DNA of 35,876 bases from JAYOFM01 sp038117225 (GTDB lineage Bacteria > Pseudomonadota > Alphaproteobacteria > Rhodospirillales > Casp-alpha2): the NCBI GenBank assembly GCA_038117225.1, contig JAYOFM010000019.1, positions 1 through 35,876 of the forward strand, in the 5' to 3' direction. Below are positions 23,560-32,781 of the stretch, piece by piece (position 1 is the first letter of the stretch; every line of letters begins with the position of its first letter). The notes under the pieces were generated by a model. It did no database searches. It worked only from the letters and a program-made list of their open reading frames with translations, and had not been told where the DNA came from. The position numbers and the translations under genes were made by a program.

Positions 23560-24513
23560 ATGCCTCTTCTGACCGAGGACGCGCGCGGCGTTTATGTCAT
23601 TGCCACGACACCGTTCGCCGATGATGGCGCCATCGATTTTGACAGCGTCGATCGGTTGGTCGAGTTCTATATCGCCGAGGGCGTGCACGGTATGACGGCA
23701 CTTGGCATCATGGGCGAGGCACCGAAGCTGACGCTCGACGAACAGGAGCGCTTCATGCGCCATCTGATGCGGCGGGTCGATGGCCGGGTGCCGGTCCTTG
23801 TCGGGGTCTCCAATCCAGGAATCGACAATCTGGCGGCGCTCGCCCACTCGGCGATGGCGGCCGGCGCGGCCGGGGTCATGATCGCTGGTATGCCGGGGTT
23901 AAAGACCGAGGAACAGGCGTTTGGGTACTTCGACAAGGTGATGGCTAGCCTCGACGACGACGTGCCGGTATGCCTGCAGGACTACCCGCCGACGACGACG
24001 GTCTACCTTTCCGTTGCCACCATCAACCGGCTGATCGCTGATCATCCACGAATCAAGATGTTCAAGCACGAGGACGCGCCGGGCCATCGCAAGCTGTCCC
24101 GCGTGCGGCGCGCGCCAGAGGAAACGGGGCTGCGTCGGGTCAGTATCCTGGTCGGCAATGGCGCGCTTTACGTGCCGCAGGAAATGCGCCGGGGCGCCGA
24201 CGGAATCATGACCGGTTTCGCGTTTCCAGGCATGCTCGCACAGGTATTCGAGCTGTTCGAGGCCGGCGAGGCCGAGGCCGCCGAAGACCTATATGACCTC
24301 TATCTGCCGCTGATTCGACATGAGCAGCAATTCGGCTTCGGGCTGGCCTTGCGCAAGGAGACACTGCGCCAACGGGACGTCATTGCGTCGGCGAAGGCGC
24401 GCGATCCTGGCCCCGTGCTCGATGCCGATGATGTGGCGGAGTTGGCCGTGCTGGTCCGGCGTCTCAAGGAAAAACTCCTGGCGGCCGGACACGAACTGCC
24501 GAGCGGATTATGA
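23560..24513 (+). CDS. Dihydrodipicolinate synthase (DapA/NAL) family aldolase or dehydratase
   Basis: A 317-residue class I (Schiff-base) TIM-barrel protein. It shows the opening VYVIATTPF, the substrate carboxylate loop GIMGEAPKL in place of GTTGE, Tyr142 in CLQDYPP and the Schiff-base lysine in IKMFKHED (most likely Lys169). Family members cleave or condense 2-oxo acids, or dehydrate sugar acids. True DapA is unlikely, given the divergent GMxGE loop and the catabolic context. The stop overlaps the HyuA start as ATGA, so it is the first gene of the five-gene cassette. ATG 23560 has GAGGA upstream. It may process a 2-oxo acid formed by the other enzymes. Confidence 0.88.
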   Translation: MPLLTEDARGVYVIATTPFADDGAIDFDSVDRLVEFYIAEGVHGMTALGIMGEAPKLTLDEQERFMRHLMRRVDGRVPVLVGVSNPGIDNLAALAHSAMAAGAAGVMIAGMPGLKTEEQAFGYFDKVMASLDDDVPVCLQDYPPTTTVYLSVATINRLIADHPRIKMFKHEDAPGHRKLSRVRRAPEETGLRRVSILVGNGALYVPQEMRRGADGIMTGFAFPGMLAQVFELFEAGEAEAAEDLYDLYLPLIRHEQQFGFGLALRKETLRQRDVIASAKARDPGPVLDADDVAELAVLVRRLKEKLLAAGHELPSGL

Positions 24514-26585
24514 GCGGTGACGCGCGGCTTGCTGTCGATATTGGCGGCACCTTCACCGATGTAGTGTTGGAAACCCCTGAAGGTCGTTTCACGTCGAAGG
24601 TTCTAACGACTCCGTCGGCGCCTGAAGACGGCGTCATCGCGGGTATCGAGGACGCGCTTGCAAGCGCCGGCCGGGAGCCGGGCGCGATTAGCCTCGTGAT
24701 ACACGGCACCACGCTGGCGACCAACGCCATCATCGAGCGCAAGGGGGCGGTGACGGCGCTGATCACCACCGAGGGCTTCCGCGACGTGATCGATATCGGC
24801 TACGAAAGCCGATATGACCAGTACGACGTGTTCCTGGAGAAGTTGAAGCCTTTGGTGCCGCGCCAACGACGTTTCGTGGTGACGGAACGCAGCGATATCC
24901 ACGGCGGGATCATCGAACCCCTGGACGAGGCGGCGGTCGCGGCTCTGGTGCCGAGCCTGCGCGAGCAAGGCGTCGAAAGCGTCGCCATCGGCTTTCTGCA
25001 CAGTTACGCCAACCCGGGTCATGAACGGCGGGCGCGGGATGTTCTGGCCAAGGAAGCGCCGGACCTTTGGGTGACTCTGTCATCCGAGGTTTGCCCCGAA
25101 ATTCGTGAATACGAGCGCTTTACCACGGCCACGGCCAACGCCTATGTGCGGCCGCGAATGGCACAGTATTTGGAGCGGTTGCGTGATCGATTGACGACCA
25201 TGGGGTTCGATTGCCCGGTGCTGTTGATGACCTCCGGCGGTGGATTGACGACTTTGGATACGGCGATGGCGTTTCCCATTCGGCTGGTCGAAAGCGGCCC
25301 CGCCGGCGGGGCCATCCTGGCCCAGCACCTCGCCAGCGCGGCCGGGTTGGACAAGGTCATTTCCTTCGATATGGGTGGCACGACGGCGAAGATATGCCTG
25401 ATCACCGACGGCCGGGCGGAGAAAGCGCGAGAGTTCGAGGTCGATCGCCAAGCGCGCTTTCGCAAGGGGTCGGGCCTGCCGCTGCGCATTCCCGTCATCG
25501 AGATGGTTGAGATCGGTGCCGGCGGAGGCTCCATAGCCCGCATCGACAGTTTGCAACGCATCACCGTCGGACCGGACAGCGCCGGCGCCGATCCGGGGCC
25601 GGCCGCCTATGACCGGGGCGGCGTGTATCCGACCATCACCGACGCCGATATCGTGCTGGGTAAGATCGATCCTGGCCGCTTCGCCGGTGGCAAGGTGGCG
25701 TTGAAACCAGAACTCGCCGAGCAGGCGCTGACACGTGACGTCGCCGAACCGCTCGGCCTTTCCCCGGCCATGGCGGCTTACGGAGTTGTCGAGATGGTCG
25801 ACGAGACCATGGCCAACGCCGCCCGCGTGCATGCGGTGGAATTGGGCAAGGTGGCGTCTGAGCATACACTGATCGCGTTCGGTGGCGCCGCTCCGCTGCA
25901 TGTCGGACGGGTTGCCGAGAAACTCGGAATTGATCGTATTCTCGTGCCCACGGATGCCGGCGTTGGTTCGGCCATCGGTTTCCTCAAGGCACCGGTCGCC
26001 TACGAGGTCGTGCGCAGTCTCAACATGCGGCTAGGAAGTTTCGACGCCGCCGCCGCCAATGAGGTTATCAGGGTGATGCGGGCCGAGGCGATGGACGTAG
26101 TCACCGCTGGCGTGCCTGGCGCCGTTCTTGTGGAGCGGTTAAGCGGCTTTATGCGTTATGTCGGCCAGGGCCACGAGATCGTCGTGCCGGTGCCCGACCG
26201 CCCGCTAGTCTCCGACGACGGCCCGGTATTGCAGGCGGCCTTCGACGCCGAGTATGCCCGCCTCTTCAAACGCACACTGCCGAATGCGGAGGTCGAGGTT
26301 CTGACTTGGGCATTGACGATCGGTACGCCGCCGGCAGCAGCCGTTCGTGCTGCCGATCCGGCGCCTCTGTCGTGCGCTGCGCCGATCAGTCGACGCGACA
26401 TCTTCGACGCGGAAAGCGGAGAAACGATCGCGGTGCCGTTGTATGCGCGCGATGATCTGGCGCCGGGAATGTCGTTCCAGGGTCCGGCGGTCATCGTCGA
26501 GGAACAGACATCGACGCTGGTAACGGCCCAGTTCCACGCCTGCATCGGCGCCAACGGTGAGATCATAATGACGCGCAGGAACTGA
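24510..26585 (+). CDS. hyuA: Hydantoinase/oxoprolinase subunit A (HyuA-type)
   Basis: A 691-residue ATP-dependent amidohydrolase subunit. The N-terminus LAVDIGGTFTDVVLE is the actin/HSP70-fold phosphate loop, IHGTTLATNAIIERKG follows, and the centre has the second phosphate segment KVISFDMGGTTAKICLI. VEIGAGGGSIARID and ADPGPAAYDRGG are family signatures. With HyuB it forms enzymes such as N-methylhydantoinase, 5-oxoprolinase, caprolactamase or acetone/acetophenone carboxylase, in which the substrate carbonyl is activated with ATP. The presence of guanidino- and lactam-hydrolase genes argues for a cyclic amide or ureide substrate. It is translationally coupled to the DapA-like gene and is followed three bases later by the arginase-like gene. 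Confidence 0.92.
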   Translation: MSGDARLAVDIGGTFTDVVLETPEGRFTSKVLTTPSAPEDGVIAGIEDALASAGREPGAISLVIHGTTLATNAIIERKGAVTALITTEGFRDVIDIGYESRYDQYDVFLEKLKPLVPRQRRFVVTERSDIHGGIIEPLDEAAVAALVPSLREQGVESVAIGFLHSYANPGHERRARDVLAKEAPDLWVTLSSEVCPEIREYERFTTATANAYVRPRMAQYLERLRDRLTTMGFDCPVLLMTSGGGLTTLDTAMAFPIRLVESGPAGGAILAQHLASAAGLDKVISFDMGGTTAKICLITDGRAEKAREFEVDRQARFRKGSGLPLRIPVIEMVEIGAGGGSIARIDSLQRITVGPDSAGADPGPAAYDRGGVYPTITDADIVLGKIDPGRFAGGKVALKPELAEQALTRDVAEPLGLSPAMAAYGVVEMVDETMANAARVHAVELGKVASEHTLIAFGGAAPLHVGRVAEKLGIDRILVPTDAGVGSAIGFLKAPVAYEVVRSLNMRLGSFDAAAANEVIRVMRAEAMDVVTAGVPGAVLVERLSGFMRYVGQGHEIVVPVPDRPLVSDDGPVLQAAFDAEYARLFKRTLPNAEVEVLTWALTIGTPPAAAVRAADPAPLSCAAPISRRDIFDAESGETIAVPLYARDDLAPGMSFQGPAVIVEEQTSTLVTAQFHACIGANGEIIMTRRN

Positions 26586-26588
26586 GCC

Positions 26589-27527
26589 ATGGCGGATATC
26601 GGCACCATGTTTGGTAGCGGCGGCGCTGAAACTTTCCTCGGCATGCCTTCATGTAAGGATATCTCGGCATTAGCGGCGGACGTGGCTATAATCGGCGCGC
26701 CGTGCGCGACCCCGTACGTGTCCGTTGGGCCGTACTGCGCGGAGGGGCCCGCGGCCATGCGGGCCGCCATCGCTGGCTATGCCGCCAGCCTTGATCACCA
26801 TGATTTTGACTTGGAAGGACCGCTGCTGGCGGGCGGCGGCCGTGCCGTCGACCTTGGCGATGTGGCCTGGGACGAAGCCGACTTCGACAGTAACCGGCGG
26901 CGTATTCGCGATACCGTCGCGTTGGTCCTGGAAAGGGACGCCGTGCCTGTGGTCATGGGCGGCGATGATTCGATCCCGATCCCGGTATTGCAAGCCTATG
27001 CCGGACGAGGACCGCTGACGGTTCTGCAGATCGATGCCCATATCGACTGGCGCGATGAGGTGGACGGTGAAAGGCTGGGTCTATCATCGACCATGCGCCG
27101 GGCCTCGGAAATGAACCATGTCGCCGGTATCGTGCAAGTCGGTGCTCGGGCACTCGGTAGCGCGCGGCCGAGTGATCTGGCGGATGCCGAGGCGTGGGGC
27201 GCCAAAATAATTCGTGCCCGCACCGTGCATGCGGAAGGAATCGGTCGCGCGCTCGATCGTATTCCTGCCCGGGGGAATGTTTTCATCTCCATCGATGTGG
27301 ATGGCCTCGATCCCGCTGTTGTTCCCGCCGTGATCGGCCCGTCCCCTGGTGGATTGAGCCATGCGCAGGTGTTGGATTTGATGCACGGTGTCGCCGCGAA
27401 GGCGCGCATTGTCGGCGTTGATGTGGTCGAATTGATGCCATCGGCGGATGTTGGCGGCCGGGGTGTCCTGGTCGCCGCGCGCTTGGTCGCTAATGCGATC
27501 GGTTTGATTGTGCGACAGCGGGTATAG
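26589..27527 (+). CDS. Arginase/agmatinase family hydrolase with an altered metal ligand
   Basis: A 312-residue ureohydrolase-fold protein. Metal-site motifs are present as QIDAHIDWRD (Asp149, His151, Asp153) and SIDVDGLDP (Asp236, Asp238), but the first motif, normally GGDHS, reads GGDDS (126-128), so the usual histidine ligand is Asp127. VGARALG, GPSPGGLSHAQ and DVVELMPSAD are further family elements. The family hydrolyses guanidino groups to urea, or amidines to ammonia. The substrate here is unknown, and the changed ligand may mean a different metal or substrate. It is inserted between the hyuA and hyuB genes, which suggests that it works on the same catabolic route. Confidence 0.9.
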   Translation: MADIGTMFGSGGAETFLGMPSCKDISALAADVAIIGAPCATPYVSVGPYCAEGPAAMRAAIAGYAASLDHHDFDLEGPLLAGGGRAVDLGDVAWDEADFDSNRRRIRDTVALVLERDAVPVVMGGDDSIPIPVLQAYAGRGPLTVLQIDAHIDWRDEVDGERLGLSSTMRRASEMNHVAGIVQVGARALGSARPSDLADAEAWGAKIIRARTVHAEGIGRALDRIPARGNVFISIDVDGLDPAVVPAVIGPSPGGLSHAQVLDLMHGVAAKARIVGVDVVELMPSADVGGRGVLVAARLVANAIGLIVRQRV

Positions 27528-27553
27528 TAAGGGCAGAGGGAAGGGACGAGGGC

Positions 27554-29215
27554 ATGGGCCGAAACAGCGCACTCGATATCATCCGCATGCAGGTGATGTG
27601 GAACCGCCTGATATCCGTCGTTGAGGAACAGGCACAAACGCTGATGCGCACCGCATTCAGCCCCATCGTGCGCGAATGCGGCGACCTTTCCGCCGGTGTT
27701 TTTGATCTCAAGGGGCGCATGATCGCCCAAGCAGTCACCGGCACGCCGGGTCACGTCAATTCCATGGCTGAATCGGTGCAGCACTTCATTCGCCACTTCC
27801 CCATCGACACGATGAATGAGGGCGACACTTACATCACCAATGACCCGTGGATGGGCACTGGGCATCTGAATGATTTTGTGCTGACGACACCTTGCTTTCG
27901 AAACGGGAATATCGTCGCATTGTTTTCTTGCACCTCGCATCTGACCGATATCGGTGGCATGGGTACCGGGCCGGATGGCACCGACGTGCACATGGAAGGC
28001 ATCTATATTCCTATGTTGAAGTTGGTCGATCGGGGACGCATGAACGACACCCTGCTTGCAATGGTTCGTGCCAATACTCGCCAACCGGTGGAATCGGAAG
28101 GCGATGTTTATTCCCTGGCCGCCTGTAACGATATCGGCTGCCAGCGTTTGATTGAAATGATGGACGAATTCAGCCTTGATGATCTGAGCGAGGTCGCAGA
28201 CTTCGTTTGCGAACGCTCGCACGACGCTGTGATCGCGGAGATTGCGAAACTGCCGCGTGGCATCTATCGAAACAGCATGACGATCGATGGTTACGACAAG
28301 CCCTTGGAATTGGTGGCGGCGCTGACCATCGGTGACGATGCGATCACGGTCGATTTCGACGGTACGTCGCCCCTATCGCGGTACGGCATCAATGTCCCGC
28401 ATGCCTATACCAAGGCGTACACATCGTTCGGATTAAGCTGCATCGTGGCGCCCGAGGTGCCCAACAACGCGGGCTCGCTCGGCCGCTTCCAAATTTCCGC
28501 GCCGGAGGGATCGATCCTCAATGCGCCCTATCCCGCCGCCGTGTGCACTCGCCACGTCATCGGCCAGATGCTGCCGGACGTGGTGTTCGGCTGTCTGGCT
28601 CAGGCGGTTCCCGAACGGGTGCCGGCGGAAGGCGCCAATTGTCTCTGGAATTTAACCTTCCGAGGTGAAACGGACCGCGCCAGCAATGATGCGCGACTGT
28701 TCACCATCACCGCCGTGACCAACGGCGGCACCGGTGCGCGGCCGATGCGGGACGGTCTGTCAGCGACCGCTTATCCTTCGGGCGTGCGTGGCACGCCGGT
28801 GGAAATCAATGAACAGGTCGCGCCTCTGCTGTTTCGGCGTAAGGAGTATTCGAGTGATTCGGCGGGGGCCGGGCGATACCGCGGCGGTCTCGGCCAAGTT
28901 CTGGAAATCGAAAGCGCCATCGGCAAGGAGTTCGAGTTGCTCGCGGCCTTCGACCGCATTGATAACCCGGCGCGCGGCCGTGCCGGTGGCGGCAATGGTG
29001 CCCCCGGGGCCTTGCACGTCGCTGGTGGACGGAAACTCGCCGGCAAGGGCACGCAGCGCATCGCCGCCGGCGAGCGATTGGTCATCCACACGCCCGGCGG
29101 TGCCGGCTATGGTGATGCCGGGACACGGTCGCGCGATGCCGTCGCCGCGGATGTCGGCGATGGATTGATAACGTCGGCATCCAATTACGGTTTCTCGGCC
29201 AACAGTGCCGATTGA
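27554..29215 (+). CDS. hyuB: Hydantoinase/oxoprolinase subunit B (HyuB-type)
   Basis: A 553-residue partner of HyuA. Landmarks include SVVEEQAQTLMRTAFSP, ECGDLSAGVFD, the segment GHVNSMAESVQHFI, the metal-site stretch GDTYITNDPWMGTGHLNDF, and FSCTSHLTDIGG. Near the end are RAGGGNGAPG and HTPGGAGYGD. By family this subunit carries the amide-hydrolysing site that receives the phosphorylated intermediate from HyuA. ATG 27554 has GGGA upstream. Its stop (27554 frame, ending at 29215) lies 26 bases before the creatininase-family start. Acetone-carboxylase-like activity is possible, but no third small subunit is present. Confidence 0.92.
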   Translation: MGRNSALDIIRMQVMWNRLISVVEEQAQTLMRTAFSPIVRECGDLSAGVFDLKGRMIAQAVTGTPGHVNSMAESVQHFIRHFPIDTMNEGDTYITNDPWMGTGHLNDFVLTTPCFRNGNIVALFSCTSHLTDIGGMGTGPDGTDVHMEGIYIPMLKLVDRGRMNDTLLAMVRANTRQPVESEGDVYSLAACNDIGCQRLIEMMDEFSLDDLSEVADFVCERSHDAVIAEIAKLPRGIYRNSMTIDGYDKPLELVAALTIGDDAITVDFDGTSPLSRYGINVPHAYTKAYTSFGLSCIVAPEVPNNAGSLGRFQISAPEGSILNAPYPAAVCTRHVIGQMLPDVVFGCLAQAVPERVPAEGANCLWNLTFRGETDRASNDARLFTITAVTNGGTGARPMRDGLSATAYPSGVRGTPVEINEQVAPLLFRRKEYSSDSAGAGRYRGGLGQVLEIESAIGKEFELLAAFDRIDNPARGRAGGGNGAPGALHVAGGRKLAGKGTQRIAAGERLVIHTPGGAGYGDAGTRSRDAVAADVGDGLITSASNYGFSANSAD

Positions 29216-29241
29216 CGATACTGACGAAAGGACACCTATCC

Positions 29242-30003
29242 ATGCGCCTGCAACTGCGAACCTGGCCCGAGGTCGAGGCTTATCTGAAAGAATCGACCGG
29301 GATCATCATTCCCATCGGCTCGGCCGAGCAGCATGGGCCGACGGGATTCATCGGCACCGACGCGCTGTGCCCGGAAATTGTCGCCGACGGCGTTGCGGCT
29401 GAGACGGGCGCGCTGGTGGCGCCGACGTTGTCGATCGGCATGGCTCAGCATCACCTGGGCTTCGCCGGATCGATCACGCTCCGGCCATTGACGCTGATTG
29501 CCGTCATCAAGGACGTGGTCGATTCATTGACCCGGCATGGCTTCGATCGTTTCTTTTTTATCAACGGTCACGGTGGCAACATCGCGACCGCCTCGGCGGC
29601 ATTTTCGGAAATCTACGCTGAATCGAGTCTTGGCAAGAGCGGCGACAACCGACCGCCGGTGCGATGCCGTATGCGCAACTGGTTCGATACGCCGGCGGTG
29701 GAAAAGATTCAAGAAGAGGAGTTCGGCGTCGCCAATGGCAGTCACGCCACGGCGGGCGAGGTGTCTTTGACCTATTTCGGCTACCCGCAAGACGGCGCAC
29801 GGGTGCGCGGTGCCGGCAAGCTGACGCCGGAGATCGCGCCAACGGGGGTGATCTATGATAGCGACGACTATCGAAACCGCTTCCCAGACGGACGCATCGG
29901 CTCCGACCCCACCCTGGCCACGGTCGCCATCGGCGAGCGCCTGCGCGATGCGGCGGTCCGCGATCTTGTCGCCGATTATCGGGGCTTTCTTGCGGAGAGC
30001 TGA
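29242..30003 (+). CDS. Creatininase family amidohydrolase
   Basis: A 253-residue metal-dependent amidohydrolase. Likely ligands are Glu29 and His31 (GSAEQHGPT), Asp40 (GTDAL), His110 (INGHGGN) and Glu173 (HATAGEVSLT); HHLGFAGSITL matches the conserved FPGT-like strand. Relatives open creatinine to creatine, hydrolyse N-formyl compounds (FAPy deformylase, MftE) or other cyclic amides. ATG 29242 with AAAGGA upstream is preferred to TTG 29212, which overlaps the hyuB stop. It closes the cassette and probably hydrolyses a ring or amide that the other members create or use. Confidence 0.9.
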   Translation: MRLQLRTWPEVEAYLKESTGIIIPIGSAEQHGPTGFIGTDALCPEIVADGVAAETGALVAPTLSIGMAQHHLGFAGSITLRPLTLIAVIKDVVDSLTRHGFDRFFFINGHGGNIATASAAFSEIYAESSLGKSGDNRPPVRCRMRNWFDTPAVEKIQEEEFGVANGSHATAGEVSLTYFGYPQDGARVRGAGKLTPEIAPTGVIYDSDDYRNRFPDGRIGSDPTLATVAIGERLRDAAVRDLVADYRGFLAES

Positions 30004-30038
30004 CGGATGAGCAGTTTGTCGCATTCGGCGGACAGGTG

Positions 30039-31991
30039 ATGACGACTATATTGCTCATGAGCGTCGCCTTTCTTGGGCTTGGCCTCCTCTTGCCAACTCC
30101 CGGGATAGACGGATTCCGGACCCTCGGCCTCCGCTTGGTTGGTGGCGCGACATTGTTCCAGGTGCTGTTGTTCGTCCTGCATGTCGTCGCCAGGGTGCCG
30201 CTTCGAATTGCCGTGTTCACGGTTTTGGCGGTGGCGGTGTTCGGACTACTCAGGCGCTGGCGGACAATTTGTGACGGCGAAAGTCCGGTGGCCTGCGCAT
30301 CGCATCCCGCCGTCCTACTGACGGCGCTTGGCCTTGTCGCGGTCGCGATCAACGGTGGCGTTGGGTATATCCCCTATTCCGTCGACGAGTTCACCAATTG
30401 GCTTGGCGCGTCACGGCTAATCCATTTGACCGGTGGCTACGAAGCAGTGCGCACGACCATCCATCTTCAGGGCTATACGCCGGGTTGGCGCCTACTAATT
30501 CTTACGCCGTGGCAGATACTGGGTTCGGACGATGCCGGCCTATCGGCGCCAATCATCTTCGTGCTCCACGTGGCTGTCGCGGCGTTTATCTTCGACGTGG
30601 TCGCCTGGATGTTACGGGCCAAGGCCGGGTTGCGGAAACGCACGGTGAATTTCGGGGCATGGTTGTTCCTGCTGCTGTTTCTTGGCGCGGAGGTCATGGG
30701 GCGCTTGTGGATGTACAATCTCTTGGTCGAACAACCACAGATTTATTTTTTCGTCGCCGCCCTAGCGGTGTTGTTCCTCGCCGAAGCGGCGGATGCGATG
30801 AGCCCTCGCGTGCTCATTCATGCCGGCCTGGCGGTGGCGGGGGGATACTTGATCAAGGCTGCGGCGGTAACGTTGCTTCCCGGCTTTGGCATCGCGGCAC
30901 TCGCTCTTATGGCGGGGCGTACGGTGAATGGCGGCGAGCGGATGCAACGTACGCTGCTCGCCGGCCTCGCCTTGTGCCTGCCGACGGTCATACTGATGGC
31001 ACTTTGGAGTCCCCTGGTTGCCACTGATGATTGTCTTGCCGGCTCCATGATGAAGAATTTCGAGGCCGAAACCATTGCTCGCGTCGCGACCATGGATTGG
31101 CAAGGGCTCGCCACACGCTTCACGAATGCGGTCTGGAATTACAGCGTCGGTTACAAAACGCCGCTATTGCTGGCTGCCGGTGCCGGGGTTTACGTCGCCC
31201 TCGTTACCCGTCGTTGGCGTTCAATTCTCGCCTGGGCCGGGTTCACAAGTATCTACCTCGGAATTCTGGCTTGGTTGCATCTCAGTTGTTTCGGGCCCTG
31301 GTATTTTGAGAACCTCAACTCCATTCCTCGTTTGACCAGAGTGCCATTGCAAGTATTACACGCCTTGGGGTTATTGGCGCTGGCGTTCGGTGTTGCCGTG
31401 GCGCTTCAGGGTGCGTGGGGACGCCGCCTGGACGCGATATTCAGAAAAAAATGGATCATGGGTATCGCCTTACTGATCCTCGCCTCGCTTGGGGCGTGGC
31501 AAGCGCGGGCGGTGTATCGTAGCGTTGTCGATGTGACCGAGCGTCGATATCAAGGTGTTAGCCCGCGCGTTTTCGAGGCCCGGCGAGCGGTTGCGCGGAT
31601 CATGCCGCTTCGAGGTGAATTGTTACCGGATCGGCCAGGACTCGTGGTCATCGATCAAGGCGGAGACAACGATTTGTTCGGGTACATCAACTATTTTGCG
31701 ATGGAGAAGGGACCGAAGGGTGTGCGCTCGGGTGTTAATTTGCGTACCGAGGTCAGCTGGGGTGCGGAAAAAAAGACACCATGGACACACGTGAGATCTC
31801 CAGACTCCCTACGCGCCCTCCTCGGTGAAGCCGATATCGTCTGGCCGATGCGCCTTGACGATTGGATGGTCGAAGTACTGCGGCCGTTGGTTTCAGATCC
31901 GAAATGCCTCGCGGTTTTGCCGGCCCAGGCGCTGGTCTCGGGTGACGACGGCGTATTGCGGTGCCTGCCCAAGGACGCGCCACGGTCATAG
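30039..31991 (+). CDS. Large polytopic membrane protein, possibly a GT-C glycosyltransferase
   Basis: A protein of about 650 residues with roughly eleven or more hydrophobic helices in the first ~480 residues and a soluble C-terminal domain of ~160 residues. An acidic pair in the first external loop (IPYSVDEFTNWLGA, about residue 110) and the overall plan resemble GT-C glycosyltransferases that use polyprenyl-linked sugars on the periplasmic face. I see no match to a named subfamily, so this is a weak inference. It starts 35 bases after the creatininase-family gene (ATG 30039, or GTG 30036) and may be on the same transcript by chance. It has fewer acidic/basic clusters and more AT than its neighbours. 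Confidence 0.75.
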   Translation: MTTILLMSVAFLGLGLLLPTPGIDGFRTLGLRLVGGATLFQVLLFVLHVVARVPLRIAVFTVLAVAVFGLLRRWRTICDGESPVACASHPAVLLTALGLVAVAINGGVGYIPYSVDEFTNWLGASRLIHLTGGYEAVRTTIHLQGYTPGWRLLILTPWQILGSDDAGLSAPIIFVLHVAVAAFIFDVVAWMLRAKAGLRKRTVNFGAWLFLLLFLGAEVMGRLWMYNLLVEQPQIYFFVAALAVLFLAEAADAMSPRVLIHAGLAVAGGYLIKAAAVTLLPGFGIAALALMAGRTVNGGERMQRTLLAGLALCLPTVILMALWSPLVATDDCLAGSMMKNFEAETIARVATMDWQGLATRFTNAVWNYSVGYKTPLLLAAGAGVYVALVTRRWRSILAWAGFTSIYLGILAWLHLSCFGPWYFENLNSIPRLTRVPLQVLHALGLLALAFGVAVALQGAWGRRLDAIFRKKWIMGIALLILASLGAWQARAVYRSVVDVTERRYQGVSPRVFEARRAVARIMPLRGELLPDRPGLVVIDQGGDNDLFGYINYFAMEKGPKGVRSGVNLRTEVSWGAEKKTPWTHVRSPDSLRALLGEADIVWPMRLDDWMVEVLRPLVSDPKCLAVLPAQALVSGDDGVLRCLPKDAPRS

Positions 31992-32009
31992 CCACGGTTA
32001 TCACCAGGG

Positions 32010-32723
32010 TCATAAGTCGTCGAGCAGCGCGGCAAGTTCTTGGGGACGGGTGATGAACGGCGAGTGGCCGCCCGCCAGGGAGGCCGTCGCGGTTCCCGGC
32101 AATGCCGCGACCATTTGCCGCTGCAACGTCGGCGAGATGGCCCGGTCGTCCGCGCAATGGACATAGAGTCGCGGTACGCCGCCCCATTTTTCGCTGGTTA
32201 GGGTGATAGCGTCGCGAAACGGGGCGACAGGCTGCGGCGCCATGTGCCCGCTCACCCATTCCAGATCATGGTCCGTGGCATCGTGATAGAATGCCCGGCG
32301 CAGCACGCCATCCTTCAACACCACGCAGGGGACACCGTCGACGTCACCCACTCGGGCCTCGACCAGCGACGCGGAATCCGCCTTGGCGACCGCCGACAAG
32401 GTTTGGCCGTCCCGCAGCATATAGGCGCTCAGATAGACCAGGCGGCGGATACGGTCGGGGATCCGTTCCGCGACCGTGGACAGAACAATCCCCGCCATGC
32501 TGTGGCCGACGATCACCGGCGGTTCAGGCGCGGCGTCGACGATGGCGGCAAGGTGATCGGCGTAGGCATCGAGGTTGACCGCGCCGAGCGGTGTCGGATC
32601 GTCGCCGTGGCCGGGAAGATCGGGCGTGATGACACCGTGCCCTTGCGCCGATAACAGTGGCGCCAGGCGTTGCCAGCACCAGGCTCCGTGATAGGCGCCA
32701 TGGACGAGGATGAACGTGGTCAC
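32010..32723 (-). CDS. Alpha/beta hydrolase, methylesterase-like
   Basis: A 237-residue alpha/beta hydrolase. The oxyanion region LVHGAYHGAWCWQRLAPLL is typical of the plant-type methylesterase/hydroxynitrile lyase-like subgroup also common in bacteria. The nucleophile is Ser75 (GHSMAG), the acid Asp192 or Asp193 (HCADDRAISP) and the base His220 (AGGHSPF). There is no signal peptide. GTG 32723 with GGAAGAG upstream is chosen; the frame extends to 32765 but without a ribosome binding site. It is divergent from the flavoprotein gene across a 121-base gap that carries a strong promoter and operator, so it may belong to the same aromatic-compound route. Confidence 0.88.
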   Translation of the reverse strand: MTTFILVHGAYHGAWCWQRLAPLLSAQGHGVITPDLPGHGDDPTPLGAVNLDAYADHLAAIVDAAPEPPVIVGHSMAGIVLSTVAERIPDRIRRLVYLSAYMLRDGQTLSAVAKADSASLVEARVGDVDGVPCVVLKDGVLRRAFYHDATDHDLEWVSGHMAPQPVAPFRDAITLTSEKWGGVPRLYVHCADDRAISPTLQRQMVAALPGTATASLAGGHSPFITRPQELAALLDDL

Positions 32724-32781
32724 GAAATCTCTTCCCTTTGAGATAGAGGTGGACTGTAGCCGCAATGGGGCGTGGTGAAAA

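Noticed and set aside
26996..28222. Open frame of 408 codons antisense to the arginase-like and HyuB genes
   Set aside because: It spans two confident genes and their junction, and its translation shows no domain.
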